Positions 49,624 through 61,200 of a DNA stretch of 64,000 nt are shown here, one piece after another. Made by a program: the position numbers and the translations under genes. How positions within the stretch are numbered: position 1 is the stretch's first letter; each line of letters opens with the position of its first letter. The notes under the pieces were generated by a model. The model was not told the origin of the DNA. It saw only the letters and a list, made by a program, of their open reading frames with translations, and did not search any database. Source of the stretch: Ulota crispa (taxonomy: Eukaryota; Streptophyta; Bryopsida; Orthotrichales; Orthotrichaceae); contig OY987246.1 in NCBI GenBank assembly GCA_963920765.1, forward strand, positions 16,984,868 to 17,048,867, written 5' to 3'.

Positions 49624-52480
49624 TCAGGATTTTTCTGCTGGCTCCTCGTCGTCCTGCTCTTGAGTCATTCTCTCCTGAAGTTCCAGCTTATCGACAAACC
49701 GGTCCAGCACGTCATCTGTTGGAGTAATGCACTCCGTGGACCTTCCGAACCAGTCATAACGCCGTTTGGCAACGTAGTCGTACACAGCATCTCGGATGGG
49801 TACCGGAATAACCATGAATACCGACAGTGCGGAATACGGGAACGGCAGGTGTGATGCCACTTTCAAAGCCGCTGTCCAACCCATTTTCATAACCACATTA
49901 ATTCTCTTTTTGCTAAACATTTGCATTTGAGTATAAAATATGCAACATTCTCTAAAATCAGACAACGCTATTTTGTGAGCATAAAAGAATGAGCCCTGAG
50001 CGGTGAGCCAAGATTTTGTGAGCGGAAATCAATTTTGAGCTCAAAGTCAATGGAATAACTAAAAAAATAACAAGTTTTTCAAGAGATGAAAGTTTAAAAT
50101 GTTCAATTATAGGACCTTATGTACACAATTATAGATGAGATTTAGTATTCTCACAACATTTGTGAAATTTAATATTCTAACAAAAAATCTAGGCTCACGG
50201 TTCACGGTATAACATTCCTGGATTGGAATTCTTGCAATTTGGAATTAGATCTGTGTTTTACCAACAAGGACCATCTGGTTTGTTGTTCTAAATGATAAAA
50301 GATTCCCTTACCATGCTAAATTCTTCAAGGGTCATAACCAGTGTGATGCTCAAGGAAGTTACTCTTTAAGAACTCAAGGTACCTCGTGAGAGACAAGGAT
50401 ATTTAGATGGACTTTATGTACTTGTTTACTTTTACACTTAAATCCGCCCTATTAGGGGTATCTATTTTCCTATTGTGGTGAACAGAAGACATCCTAAAAT
50501 ATATATATTGACTCAAAATTTTTTTTACTATCCTATCACATGTTTATGCGATTTTTAAGTTGTAGATTTGCAAAAATAAAACCCACCTTATATTGTCTCA
50601 CGTAGTTTCTACATTTTAAGCTAGTAACCTCCCCAAATGTGACTATGACACTCACCGGTAGATGCTTGATGGCATGACGCAGGTCCTTCGACAAAAACAA
50701 ACCGCTTCAACACGTCCTCTCGAGTGACACCATACAGCAGCATGTAAGGCTCGGCTGCTTGAGATTGCAACGCACAAAACGAGATTTTTTTCTTCTTGTC
50801 CACCTTGATGATCCATTTCACACCTACACCAGGATCAACACAGCAAAAAACGAGCCTCCCATTTTAGTCAGGAAAGCCAGCACTCATTTGAGGAGTAAGG
50901 TTTCCTTGGAGATTTTATGCAAGAATGTGAAATCATCATCCTAATTCTATCAAGCTTTTGTATAAAGTTTGCGTACAACACCATATTAGGTAAATTGGGA
51001 AAACAGTACATTCTGGGACTTTCATTATTTCTGTCATTTTGTACAATTTAGCACATTACAAAAAAACAAGCGTGCACTTTCTTGTATAATAGTGAAATCT
51101 CAATGATTGCCTCCAAGAATTTCAAATAATTACAACTTTGAGCTATAGCTATACCTACATTTACTATATGTAAGATTAACGGTAGAGTACAAAATGGTCC
51201 CACCATTTTTCCCAATTTACCTAATATAGTGTTGTACTACCTTGCCATTACTAATATTGTGAACAACCAACATAAGCTCCATGAGAGTAGAAGGGAGCTT
51301 CACGCAATCTCATGTTAAAATGCAATCTTGTTTCCAATTTTCAAGGTAAGAGCATCTCAGCCACTGCTATAGTTGCCCAAAATAATAGGCAGGACAAAAT
51401 AGCACCCTGGTAACCTCACTGTTGAGACCCTCTTTTCGTCCCGGGACCTTGTTTAGTGTATCACTAGAGATGCTCCAAATGGTATATGTTTATAAGGGTT
51501 AATTGCTAGATTTGTCAGAAATGGCACTTTTTCCAAATGCTAGTTTGGAACCTCAATCCTAACTTTTAGAGCTTTGTGCCCTTGAATGTCACAATTTTTT
51601 TCATGTTGGAGTTGAAACATGCCAGCTTACAAAATACAACCGTGCTAAAAATTATAATGAATAGAACAAACTCTCATGCTGGATCAGAATTGTAAAATCA
51701 GAAATGACAAACAAGTTTACGGTGTAAAACTGTTTGTTGTTTATGAATTTTCTGATTCAGGAATAGCATGAAAGTTAAGTTTGCAAGCAAATTACTTGAC
51801 GTTTCTGGATTTCTGGGGCCAGCACTGAAGTTTGCTCTAAGAGCATCCGCACCCTTGCACACTCGGAGCTCTAGAAAGCAGGTGTCAAGAGTGCATCACA
51901 AGGGCTCCCTCAAATCTCACATGCCCCATCCTTGCCCTCAAGTAGGTACTAGCATACACTTAGAGCATATCACAGAGGACAGGTGTTGAGCTTCAATTGC
52001 AGACCTCTTCTATCAACTAATCAGCAAATTTTCATTGTCATGAATTTGGGCGCACTAACGCTTCATCAAACCCTAAACATTTCAGTGTTTGAGCTACAAT
52101 TGAGCAAGCCCAAGCCCTGACTTGCATACATCATTGGCATGTTTGCTGTGAGGTGCGCCAAGCGGAGCAGGCCATGCCAAGTGCTACTGACGGCCTGTTT
52201 TGTGTACAAGCGTGTGGATGCTGTCATGAATGAGACTCAAGAAGGGGCTGAGAAGTGGAGGGAGGGGGGCTACTACACCTGCATTGCAGAGATGACAAAC
52301 CCCATCGTAGATTACCACACAAGGTTTCAGATTCAGAGCAATTTGTGGTGACGCGTACGCCTGCAGACCTCGCTGTCCACTCCGCATGAGATCATGTCCC
52401 TGACTGCCAACTGCTCCCCTTGCAGAATAGAAATGAGCTTTGGAGTCGCCCTGTATGAGCATGGCAGGCAGCACCTGCAT
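49624..52480 (-). CDS. DCC-family (DUF393) thiol-disulfide oxidoreductase, 3 exons
   Basis: Exons 52480-52279, 50823-50656 and 49871-49624 join in phase (1, 1) to give 205 aa. Exon 1 carries the signature VVIYDGVCHLCNAG, with the active-site-like C-x-x-C in the first loop of a thioredoxin-like fold. Exon 2 gives VKWIIKVDKKKKISFCALQSQAAEP and GVTREDVLKRFVFVEG. Exon 3 gives ALKVASHLPFPYSALSVF, IPVPIRDAVYDYVAKRRYDWFGR and an acidic tail. This follows the YuxK/DUF393 family closely. The about 50 residues before the signature lack conserved features and may be an organelle-targeting peptide; Arabidopsis DCC1 is reported as a mitochondrial thioredoxin. Start chosen as the first ATG of the open frame; an upstream exon is not excluded. 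Both introns contain MITEs. Confidence 0.92.
49994..50208. mobile_element. MITE in DCC intron 2
   Basis: CCCTGAGCGGTGAGCCAAGA at the left pairs with TCTAGGCTCACGGTTCACGG at the right. It resembles the GAGCAGTGAGC-rich ends at 29.6 and 39.96 kb. Non-coding. Confidence 0.55.
50987..51223. mobile_element. AGGTAAATTGGGAAA-family MITE, copy B, in DCC intron 1
   Basis: TAGGTAAATTGGGAAAACAG and TTTTTCCCAATTTACCTA are inverted termini. The interior matches copies A and C in reverse orientation. Confidence 0.85.
51346..51475. mobile_element. short GAGCATCTC MITE in DCC intron 1
   Basis: TAAGAGCATCTCAGCCACT at the left and AGTGTATCACTAGAGATGCTC at the right share the GAGCATCTC terminal word with 1577-2084. 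Confidence 0.5.
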
Positions 52481-52709
52481 CCTGTCTACAAACAGCCAAG
52501 GCTGAGGTCAGGAAACAAAGCATTCTCAGACAGCGTGCGCAAGCAAGCTCGGAAATCATTAACCCTTAAACGCCTAAGAGGATGTTTCTTTTGTCCCTTG
52601 AATAACAAAAAAATCCTCTATAGGATGGAAAAAATCATACGCATGGTCCTTCATGGAAAGCAAAAAAAAAAACAACCTCACCAAATGTACTCATAGGTAA
52701 CTCAATTTA

Positions 52710-52835
52710 TGAGAAGATTCATAGAGACAATGTTAAAAAGATTCATAGAGACAATGTTAGGTCCCATGCTGCCCTTCTTGCAATTTTCATGAGGACACCA
52801 TGCACTGTTCATGCACTGTTAATGCACTGTTGATT
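52710..52835. repeat. two short tandem repeats
   Basis: GATTCATAGAGACAATGTTA occurs twice in succession (52716-52760), and CATGCACTGTT occurs in about three tandem variants at 52799-52832. Confidence 0.75.
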
Positions 52836-53070
52836 TGATGACTTCTGCAACTTTTGGAAACACGAAAGAGCTGGTAACCCTCAGATGGTACCACTTCTCT
52901 CCTCTCACCATTGCATTTCACGCTTTTTCAAGACATTGCAGCAAGCAAAGTTTCAAATGCAAACTAACACAGGCTCTCATAGAAGCACAAAACTGTTGCA
53001 AAGCCAAAACCCTTGACCTCGTAAGGGACACTGAAATCGAGCGGGAGAGCAGATGGGAGATGAAACCTGA

Positions 53071-53180
53071 AAATGGACGGGCGGTGCTCCCGATGAGCCC
53101 GTTGCGCTGCGACCACTGAGGCCATGGCCTGGCCAGCAGCGTCGACACTACCAGCCGCTTCATCACAACCAGTTTACCCT
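53071..53180 (+). pseudogene. degenerate copy of the DUF3253 last exon
   Basis: GGACGGGCGGTG..CC, then TGGCCAGCA and CATCACAACCA follow the order and spacing of the last exon at 57565-57669 (GGAAGAGCGGTG..CC, CTGGCCAGCA, CATCACGACCA). The local frame still reads NGRAV-x-P-x-x-P-x-R before an early stop. It sits on the same strand about 1.9 kb before the DUF3253 gene. Similarity judged by eye at roughly 60%. Confidence 0.45.
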
Positions 53181-53855
53181 CAGTTCCTCGTACACATCGA
53201 AGACCTTGACCGATCACACAAACCTTTTTCTGCAAAAACCTGAATCATCCATGGATCTCAAAGTCTTCATATACTAATACCCATTCGAAAGTGAACAATT
53301 CCTTCTAATTTAACCCTGAACTGCCCTTCAGACATCCACACACATTCAGCTCCCTCTTCAACTCAAAAAAGCTATCAGGACTTTCAAAACGAAGATCCTT
53401 AAACCCTAGGCAGCTAAAACCCTCACGACAGCTCTTCAAGAGGTTCGTAAACCCGTTTTCATCCGTTGATGAGGGGGATCCGACGGTCGCAGATCGAGAG
53501 AATGTTGTAACTGTCAGAACCACCAATAGCGTGATTGTTGTTCTACTTGGCGGTGAGGCCCTGCTTGGTTTGTAACAAAGCCAGAATGATTTACCATTTG
53601 GTATTTGTTTACAACATGACAGAAACTCGGTAGTGATGTGTGAAGACTCAAGCAATTTTGTATCGACTGAAGCTTGGATCGCTGCTGCAAGTTCAGCGAT
53701 GACATCGAAGTTCGACTCTCTTGGGGTAAGCATCCATCATTCTAACCATGTATAGAGAAAGCGACATTTGTGAATCCGTAACCCTATTTCTGGCATACGC
53801 TCAAGATTTTCAAGATTCTCAAGAGGGAGTGGCAGCTCTTGAGTAAGATGCAATC
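53181..53855. other. mixed-composition intergenic region
   Basis: Somewhat GC-richer DNA between the divergent DCC and DUF3253 genes. Open frames exist on both strands (142 codons on the minus) but show no family motif. It may hold promoters or the missing first exon of the DUF3253 gene. Confidence 0.35.
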
Positions 53856-54292
53856 AGGGGTAGTCACACCTTCTTCACCCCATTGTCAATCTTCAGGGAA
53901 TTGGGTTGTGGCACTCTCTCCTCAATTTGCTGCAGCCCCATTCTCTGAAGTTTGAGAAGTTTTTCTCTTTACTTACTGCGGAGAAGTACGGGTTGACAAT
54001 GGGCGTGAAGAAAATTTTGCACGTGAAGGTTTTAATCCATGTGTGTCTCTTTTTCACGTGGCTCTTCTTGTTGTCACCCTCCTTGTAGTTGGAGACCTTA
54101 CAATTGGTTGAGTGTGTGATTGCAGCTTGCTTTCTTACCACATCATCATTTTTGAGTTAAACTCATTCACCACCCACAAATGGGAAGTCACACCTTCTTC
54201 AAGGAGAAGTGCTCCCATTGGTTCCTATTTTCACTCCACAACTTCTCATTCTTCACATAAGTTTCATTCTTGGAGAAGGTGTGACTACCCTT
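53856..54292. mobile_element. GGGGTAGTCACACCTTC MITE, copy 1 (437 bp)
   Basis: AGGGGTAGTCACACCTTCTTC at the left and GGAGAAGGTGTGACTACCCTT at the right are inverted. The interior aligns throughout with 57052-57474 in the same orientation. Non-coding. Confidence 0.9.
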
Positions 54293-54990
54293 ATTGCCAA
54301 ATTTTACGAGCTTGTGTAGGGTCGATGAATTACCTGCTCTTTAAGTCTGATATGGCGCCGGCAATGCGATCTCTTCAGAGTTTCGTATTTGTAGCATCAC
54401 ATGGGTTCCTTAACTTTTCCAGCAGTGTATATCAGGGTGCTTTCTAGTACAGGTTAGCCATTTTGCATGCTGACAAGCTAACCCTAATTAGGGTTTGGGG
54501 TGACAAAGTACGAAACTCTCTTGTTTTGTTTCCTAATATTCAGTCCTCGTCTCAAGGTATTAGCTCCTCATAGAGCTTTAAAAGTGCATTGTCCGAATTG
54601 CCTTCATACTCAGAGCACGAGCCTTGATTCTGACACCCCTTACCCTCTTCTAAAACCTTACACAAATGGGTTACTTCCGGTATTTTTTTGAAAGCTTAGA
54701 ATTATGCAGGACCAAAAAAAAGTAGAAAGAAATAGTTGAGTGAAATTCGATCAGAAAGAACCCACCCTTGTTTTGAGCTTTAGTTTGTGAATTGATGTTG
54801 GAGTATGTTGATTGTTGTGTGATGTCAAGTGACAGTCTTCAAAAGACAGCAATATCATAAAATTTGTGTGATTGGGGAATTTTAGAGAATGTTTTATCAC
54901 GTTGAGTTGCATTTTCTTCTGATACCTAGAGTGCAGATTTTGGCTCCCTGAGTGTGAAATATCTAAAAACTCGAGGATATTTTTGTCAAG

Positions 54991-57669
54991 GGTGACGAGG
55001 ACGCGGTGCGAGAGGAGCTCCAGGACAAAATTCTGGAGCTTTTGCAAAAGAGGGCAGAATTGTCCACCATTTGTCCTTCAGAAGCCCGTAAGCTTTGCTT
55101 CTCTGTTCTATTTTTTAGGGTTTTTCTTGGGTCCTTTCTCCAATGCTGCATTCTTCTTTTGTTGTAATCTTTTTTGCGTAGTGTCTTCGCTGAATGCTCC
55201 CAGCAGTTTTGAGCGTCCTTGTACAGTTACCCTCTCAAAAAAATTGTTGTAAGAAACTCCTCCCCATTTTGGAATGTCCTGCAAAATGCCTGAAGAAAAT
55301 ACAAATCTTAAATGTTGGAGAAAGATTCTTTCTTGAACTTCATGGCCATAGGACAATTTTTGAGGAACACTCTTGAAGAGAAGTGTGATGTGAAAGGAAT
55401 TTGCCAGTGGGGTGGTGTGGTGGAGTGCAACAATTGTTTTTGACATGGTATTGTATAGTGCCTTGTCAAAAAATTGGTCCCACACACTTGTGACACATCT
55501 AACCATGCCTTTTTTGGATTACCACTTTCCGTGTCCCTCCGCTTTCATAGATTAACAAGCAACTATGCTATGAGAGGCTTTGTCTTTGTAGCATTGGCTT
55601 GGATTTTGAGTAAAGTACTTACTCAAACTTCCTCAAGGTAAATTTTACTTGATGCAAAGCTTTCTCCCTTACAATCTAGAACTAACAAAGTACGTGGATG
55701 GACAACATATGTCAAATTTGCATGGTCAAAATAGTTTTAGCATTAAGGTTGTGTGGATCACCTTTTGTTAAATTCTTTGATAGTCGTAGGTATATCACTT
55801 CTTTTTTTGGTAGGGCATATACAATGCCCTCCAACAAGTTCTTGAGTTCTTTGAAACTCAATTATATAGCAACTACTGGTGAGGAACAACAATTGAACTC
55901 TTCAAAATCAAAAAAATCCTACAAGGCCATGCAAATCATATTAATGGAAAAATATTAGTGGGACAATGGGACTTGTTGTTTGACAAAGTTGAAATAATGA
56001 CCAGTTGAGTTTCAAAGAACTTGAGAACTTGTTGGAGGGCACTGTACAGTAACTTCAGGTGGGTAGACTGAGTGATTGTCCTGCTTCGTCTTCTTCTAGC
56101 TCTGTTTCAGAGCAATATAAATTGTAGTTTCTGACAAAGGCACTCTAGATGGGGATGTGCAGCCAGAGCACTACATCCTGAGAACTGGAGGGACCTCATG
56201 GACATCACGAGAGAGGTACCCTTTACACATCACTTTCCAATGGTCATGAGAGAATAGTGTGTACAAAAAGTTAACCTTGGATCCACGATTGGAAATAACT
56301 GGGTTTTAACTCAACGCATTAAGAGCAGCTATTGAATTATAAAAGGACTGTGGGTGTGTTGTGGATTTTGTGCTTCATAGGTAGCACGTCAACTGGCTTT
56401 GGATGGCCGTATCGAGATCACACAGGTGAACACACAAGCTCAGGTTTCATTAGCAGTTTCTCTTTTTGCAGTAAAATTTAGGAGAAAATGTAGGATTTGT
56501 TTAGCCTTTGGAGTCATGAGCTGTGCCTGCTGTCTTTTATCCCCACATGCCACCTCTACTGAAGAGTTGCTCTTATAAGTAAATCTAACTGAATGAACTG
56601 AATAGTAAAGCAGGGACTTTTCCTCTCCTCACTCGATTTTTTTATGTGTATTGGAAATTGTGTCGCTGAATTTGATTGGTTGATTATCCTAGTCATATAC
56701 ACACCCACACTTCCCCTCTTTCCCATTGTAAACTCACACATTATCAACTGTACGGTGCTTTAGTCGGAGTTTCCACCTGAGGATTTTGTAATTTGTTTCC
56801 TTATATTACTGATAACTAAGCATTTGTTTTTCTTTCTCTCTACCAAAGAGGAGAGAGGTTTGAAAATAGCTCAAAGTTATGGTGTCCAATGAGAATGTCT
56901 AAGATTGTCAAACGCCAATTTTTAAAATTTTCAATCAGTGAGGATGTGCAAAGGATTGTAGTTGGATTTCTATGGAAAGACAGATTTGAGAATTACGCAC
57001 GTGCATTTGGATAGTAAGGGATACTTGAAATGAGCTGCTTGTTTTGTTGTTAGGGATAGTCACACCTTCTTCACCCCCATTCCCAATCTTCAGAGAATGG
57101 GAACGTGGCACTCTCTCCTTGCTTTGCAAAGGCTTATTTTTGAAAATTGAGAAGTTTTCTTCTTCTTCACCTCTAGAGGAGATAAATGGGCATAAAGAAG
57201 TTTTAGCATGTGAAGTTTTTACCAATGCATGTCTCTTTTTCATCTAGCTCTTCTTGCTTTCACCCTCCTTGTAGTTGGAGACTTGGTTGAGTGTGTGGAT
57301 GCAACTTCCTTTCTTACCGCATCATCATTTTAAAGGTAAACTCATTCTCCATTCTACATTGTTGGGCAATCACGCCTTCTTCATGGAAAAGTGCTCCCAT
57401 TGGCTTGTATTTCCACTCCACAACTTCTTGTTCTTCATAGAAATTTCATTCTTGGAGAAGGTGTGACTACCCCTATTATTTGGAGCGTCAAAATCTGCAA
57501 CCCACATGCAGAACATCTTGTGTTTGGACTTGATATTTATGATGTGGAATGCTTTGATTTTCAGAAAGGAAGAGCGGTGGATCCTGTAGCTCCAGTACGA
57601 GGCCCCATAAGACTGCGACTGGCCAGCATCAAGCCACCGTCGTCATCACGACCATCAAACGTGAATTGA
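54991..57669 (+). CDS. DUF3253 domain protein, C-terminal four exons (N-terminus not found)
   Basis: Exons 54991-55087 (acceptor at 54976 also possible), 56163-56215, 56381-56425 and 57565-57669 join in phase. Exon A reads EELQDKILELLQKRAELSTICPSEA, exon B RALHPENWRDLMDITRE, exon C VARQLALDGRIEITQ, exon D KGRAVDPVAPVRGPIRLRL followed by a short Ser/Pro-rich tail and stop. This is the whole small DUF3253 domain: a helical, winged-helix-like module with the ICPSE, W-R-x-L-M, G-x-I-x-I-T-Q and RGPIRLR motifs. The family is widespread in bacteria and its function is unknown. Introns of 1.08 kb and 1.14 kb each contain a transposon. The start codon must lie in an upstream exon, because the frame has a stop just before exon A. 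Confidence 0.85.
55820..56046. mobile_element. fold-back MITE in DUF3253 intron (42-bp TIR)
   Basis: The left arm includes CAACAAGTTCTTGAGTTCTT and the right arm AAGAACTTGAGAACTTGTTG. The arms are almost perfect complements over 42 bp and the whole unit is 227 bp. Confidence 0.85.
57052..57474. mobile_element. GGGGTAGTCACACCTTC MITE, copy 2 (423 bp)
   Basis: AGGGATAGTCACACCTTCTT and GAGAAGGTGTGACTACCCCT form the inverted ends. It lies in the last intron of the DUF3253 gene, 90 bp before the final exon. Confidence 0.9.
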
Positions 57670-58700
57670 CGTCGCCGTGTGGAGGTCTTCAAAGGCTTTG
57701 CTGTTGAGGCGAGAAAACATTTTTAGGCCATCACTGTCCTTCTTTGCAGTCTCTATTTGAAAGCTCTTGGCTTATGGACCATTCATGTGATTATGGACTT
57801 TATGTCCTTGATATTTTGCATATATATTTATATTTTAAAATTTTGCATGTCTTTTGATTTGGACGTAGCATTTGATGTTTTGCAAGTACTTCTCAATGTT
57901 TTGCAAATCAAGACAGTTTTTAGATTGTTATTTATGGATTTTGGATAGTTCATGTTTATGTAAAATGTGTCATAGATGTTGTCTATCTTGTGTGGTGTAA
58001 TTGCCTAAATCTATAGGTTCAATTTTCTCCCTCTCTCTCTAATTTCATAACATTCTTGGAAGTTTATATCTCCTTGGGCTCTCATATGATAGCTCAATGA
58101 TATTCAAAATGCTTCAAACCCTTTTTCATCTTTTTATAGTTCGGGTGCAAATTGGACGTTTGTTTACATACTTAGTTAAAGGATTTCAGAGAAGGAACCC
58201 CTTGACGTACATCAATCACTTTAATAGCTCCTTTCCAATGGTTTGTAAATTGATATTTGTGAGAGTGGCATGTTGTATACCAATCTAAGCTGTTTTAGAA
58301 ATTGGATCTAAATCATGTACCATTTGTTTAATAGGTTGTTGGATGTCCAGTAAGAGGAATGTTTGTGTAGAATAAGGTAAGAACTCTAGGCATGTTTATT
58401 GCATCTTATTTGCAATTTGATTGGAGAAAAGATATAATCAAACAGTATCTTAAAACCTCAATCATCATTGATGTTGATAAGTAGAGGGAAAAAAATAATT
58501 TGCATGTATGATTTGCTCCATAATGTGTGTTTTAGTAAGAAACTTTTCTCTATTGGCTAAGTTATTTGTACTAATGTACATCGATATCAAACTATGCATG
58601 TAAATAGTTAATCCATTTGATTGGTTTAGTAGAACATCCACAAACAATACTCTACTATAATAAAGGGAAAATTACAAATAGGGGCACAAAAATGAAAAAT
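57670..58700. other. 3' flank of DUF3253 gene, no further gene
   Basis: AT-rich sequence that probably includes the 3' untranslated region. No clear coding or repeat signal. Confidence 0.4.
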
Positions 58701-58739
58701 ATTACAGATAGAGGCACAAAGCCAAAAAAAAATTTGAAA

Positions 58740-58875
58740 ATTCTAATAAAATTTTGGTTTGGATATTAGGACATTTAGATACATTACATTAAATGTTAGC
58801 TAACTTCCAATAAACTTAAAAACCTCTACAAATCAAGCCTAAATAAGGAAAATTTTAGTAATGGGGTCATGGTAT
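58740..58875. repeat. partial copy of the 24.6-25.1 kb fold-back arm
   Basis: Shares AAATTTTGGTTTGGA-like sequence, TTTAGATACAT, AATGTTAGCTAACTTCCAA and AATCAAGCCTAA with 24725-24850. Confidence 0.7.
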
Positions 58876-58933
58876 CTATGTAAATATTGCATACTTTAGG
58901 GGTATCCATGAAAAGAAAATTACAAGGAAGTCA

Positions 58934-60351
58934 TTATTTCTTCGTAGCCACAAGCGCAGCGTTAGACTTCACTTTCTTCAATTTCTTGAGCACAGTCTCG
59001 GGTTTCATGGTTCCCTTCACAAGCACTATATTGTTCTCCTGGTTGAAAGTCACCTTTTCTATTCCTGCAACTCCCACATCACACACCAAAATGAATCTCA
59101 AGGATATATAAGATTTTGCTTATATGTAGCTACAAGAATCAAAGTTCAACTAGCTTAATGAATGCTAAACAGTGGCAGTGAGAACTCATGTTTGCCAGTT
59201 TCATTGTTTTGTGAAGGAGCTAGACGAACACTAGAATTACCTGCAACGTCTTCCAAAGCCTTCTCCACTTTTTGCTCGCATTTGGTGCAGTTTAAGTTTA
59301 CCTTTAGCTCAATTATTTGAATCTGTGCGTCACTCAACAAATTACCAAAAAGAATGTGAGAAGAGAGATTTAATCCGTACTGTACACCGTATTAAGTTAT
59401 TAGGTAAATTGGAAAAACAAAGGAATCATTTAATACTCCACCTTAATCTTATACTGGTAAGCGTAGGCATAATTATTGTTCAAAAGTTGTAATTATTAAG
59501 CTCTTGGAGGCAATCACTGAGACTTCACTATTACATAAGAAAATATACGCTTGTTTTTTTGTGATATGTTAATATAATCATACATAATGACAAAAGTAAT
59601 AAAAGTTCTAGAATCCCCCCAATTTACCTAATTATGGACAGGTGTTTTTATTGTCAAAGCTAAACTGAGAAGCAACAAGTCACTGAACCCCAAACAAGAC
59701 TGTAAATGCACTGACTTAAGACCAAGAATTAAGATAGGAGCACCCACAAGCATCAATGTCCCCATAACCGTCACTTCTGAAATCTTAGAAAATCTGTGAA
59801 AGTGAATAGATGTAATGACAAGAATGTACATCCTGTGAACATGAATTCTTAAAAGTAGTTATGGGTGTAATGGCAATTTGCTTTTTAAAAATTCATAACT
59901 TATTCTCACAGTATCCAAATAATACATTTGAAAATGCAAACTTATTATTTTCTGTTCCTAATAGGATCCTATAATTTGCTAGTTGTTTATTGATAGTCAT
60001 CATGTTCAAAACCCTTCGTTTGACATTTATGGGTACTCCTACCTTTTACAAATTTCTACCTTGGGATTTGTTGCAACTGGCTGGATGGTTTCGTGAGTGA
60101 CGTTGACCTTCTCAAAGTGGTAAACCAGGTCACCCACGATGTAGTTGTTCTTCTGGGGGAAACACTGCAACATAGCCGTGCACGGTATTAATCACCGCAC
60201 GACTGCGCATCACAGTAATTGCATGCAAATTAAAGCTAGAAAGGCTTATTCACAACCAAGTTTGGATGCTCACATCGTCCAGAAAGGAAAGTTTCTGCTC
60301 CACAGTGGTGAAATAAAACGGCCGAGGGTCTGGATAGTACTGCCCAGCCAT
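58934..60351 (-). CDS. HMA-domain metal-binding protein with unusual N-terminus, 4 exons
   Basis: Exons 60351-60274, 60164-60060, 59322-59241 and 59064-58934 join in phase (0, 0, 1) to give 131 aa. Residues about 62-131 form a heavy-metal-associated domain: IELKVNLNCTKCEQKVEKAL carries the C-x-x-C metal ligands at the start of helix 1, followed by G-I-E-K-V-T-F, NNIVLVKG and PETVLKKLKK. Such proteins bind soft metals such as copper or act as metallochaperone-like adaptors. The first 61 residues (MAGQYYPDPRPFYF..., then CFPQKNNYIVGDLVYHFEKV) match no family I know. There is no C-terminal CaaX prenylation box (ends ATKK), unlike the HIPP subgroup. A broken copy of exon 4 is at 29.0 kb; intron 3 contains a MITE. 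Confidence 0.88.
59401..59630. mobile_element. AGGTAAATTGGGAAA-family MITE, copy C, in HMA intron 3
   Basis: TAGGTAAATTGGAAAAACA and CCCCCCAATTTACCTA are inverted termini; 230 bp; interior homologous to copies A and B. Confidence 0.85.
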
Positions 60352-60848
60352 GGTCGTTAATGTCCAGGAGCCTCTATAACTCTAATCCAGCAACCTCAAC
60401 ACACTGTATACATTCAGGGCCTATAGCAGTAGAGGTGAAGTATATGTTTGGGACTTTGGAGACAAAAGTTTTGGACTCAGATTTTTAGTTAGGATCAAGC
60501 TGGGAAAGAAAGAAAGAGTAGAATTTTGGTGTACAAAAAGTACGAGATCAGACAACCACCAGTTCACCACTGGATCACCAAACTAAAGCTGCTAGCATCT
60601 ATAATTCCTTCTGAAAATCCATATCTAAAAGTGCTCAGGGTGGAGCTAGCTGATGTATCGATGCTGCAGACGCAGTTAGCAATGAAAAAGAGGGAGGTGA
60701 AAAGAGATATGTGATAGCAGGACTTGCAATCTATCAGATAGAACTCTTGTCCGAAGAACTTTTGTTGGGTAAAAACTGCTCTAGTGTCTGGGGCTCTGGG
60801 TTACATGGTATCTGCTTTAAATTTGAGACTGGCTTCTGCAACTACGAA

Positions 60849-61121
60849 CGCCATATTCATTAAATTGGGAAAACCAGATTCCCAAGGGGTACTTCACCTT
60901 AAATTCATATTTTCTCCTTAAATCATTTAAACGTCAAATTCAAAGGTATCAGATTCTCTCTGAGCCATAGAGATTTGGTCCCTTGCAAATTCATCCTCTC
61001 AAGTGAGGACACGTGTACCAAAGAAAATGCTGCTGAAACCTAGAGCTCGGTTTAAGGTGATCACCTTAAACCTAGTTTATTCCCAAAATGGGCGTTTCTT
61101 CCCAAATTAATGAATATGGCG
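60849..61121. mobile_element. MITE upstream of HMA gene (GCCATATTCATTAA termini)
   Basis: GCCATATTCATTAAATTGGG at the left and CCCAAATTAATGAATATGGC at the right are inverted. About 273 bp, non-coding. Confidence 0.8.
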
Positions 61122-61159
61122 TTTACGACTCTACGATGCGCCACTTGGGCGAACACACA

Positions 61160-61200
61160 CACAGACAGTTATACAGACAGTATTACAGACAGTATCTATA
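61160..61200. repeat. short tandem repeat (ACAGACAGTAT)
   Basis: Three tandem copies of a 12-13 bp ACAGACAGT-containing unit. Confidence 0.85.

Noticed and set aside
49994..50208. Possible regulatory direct repeats in DCC intron 2 (GAGC words)
   Set aside because: Better explained as the inverted ends of a small transposon.
52394..53235. Frames of about 95-105 codons on both strands near the DCC first exon
   Set aside because: They are antisense to, or overlap, the DCC exon and a low-similarity exon remnant, with no motif of their own.
54480..54500. AACCCTAATTAGGGTTT as an interstitial telomere repeat
   Set aside because: Only one unit each way; no tandem TTTAGGG array.
55108..55506. 132-codon minus-strand frame in the DUF3253 intron
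   Set aside because: No motif, low-complexity lysine-rich end, and it lies in a transposon-bearing intron of the plus-strand gene.
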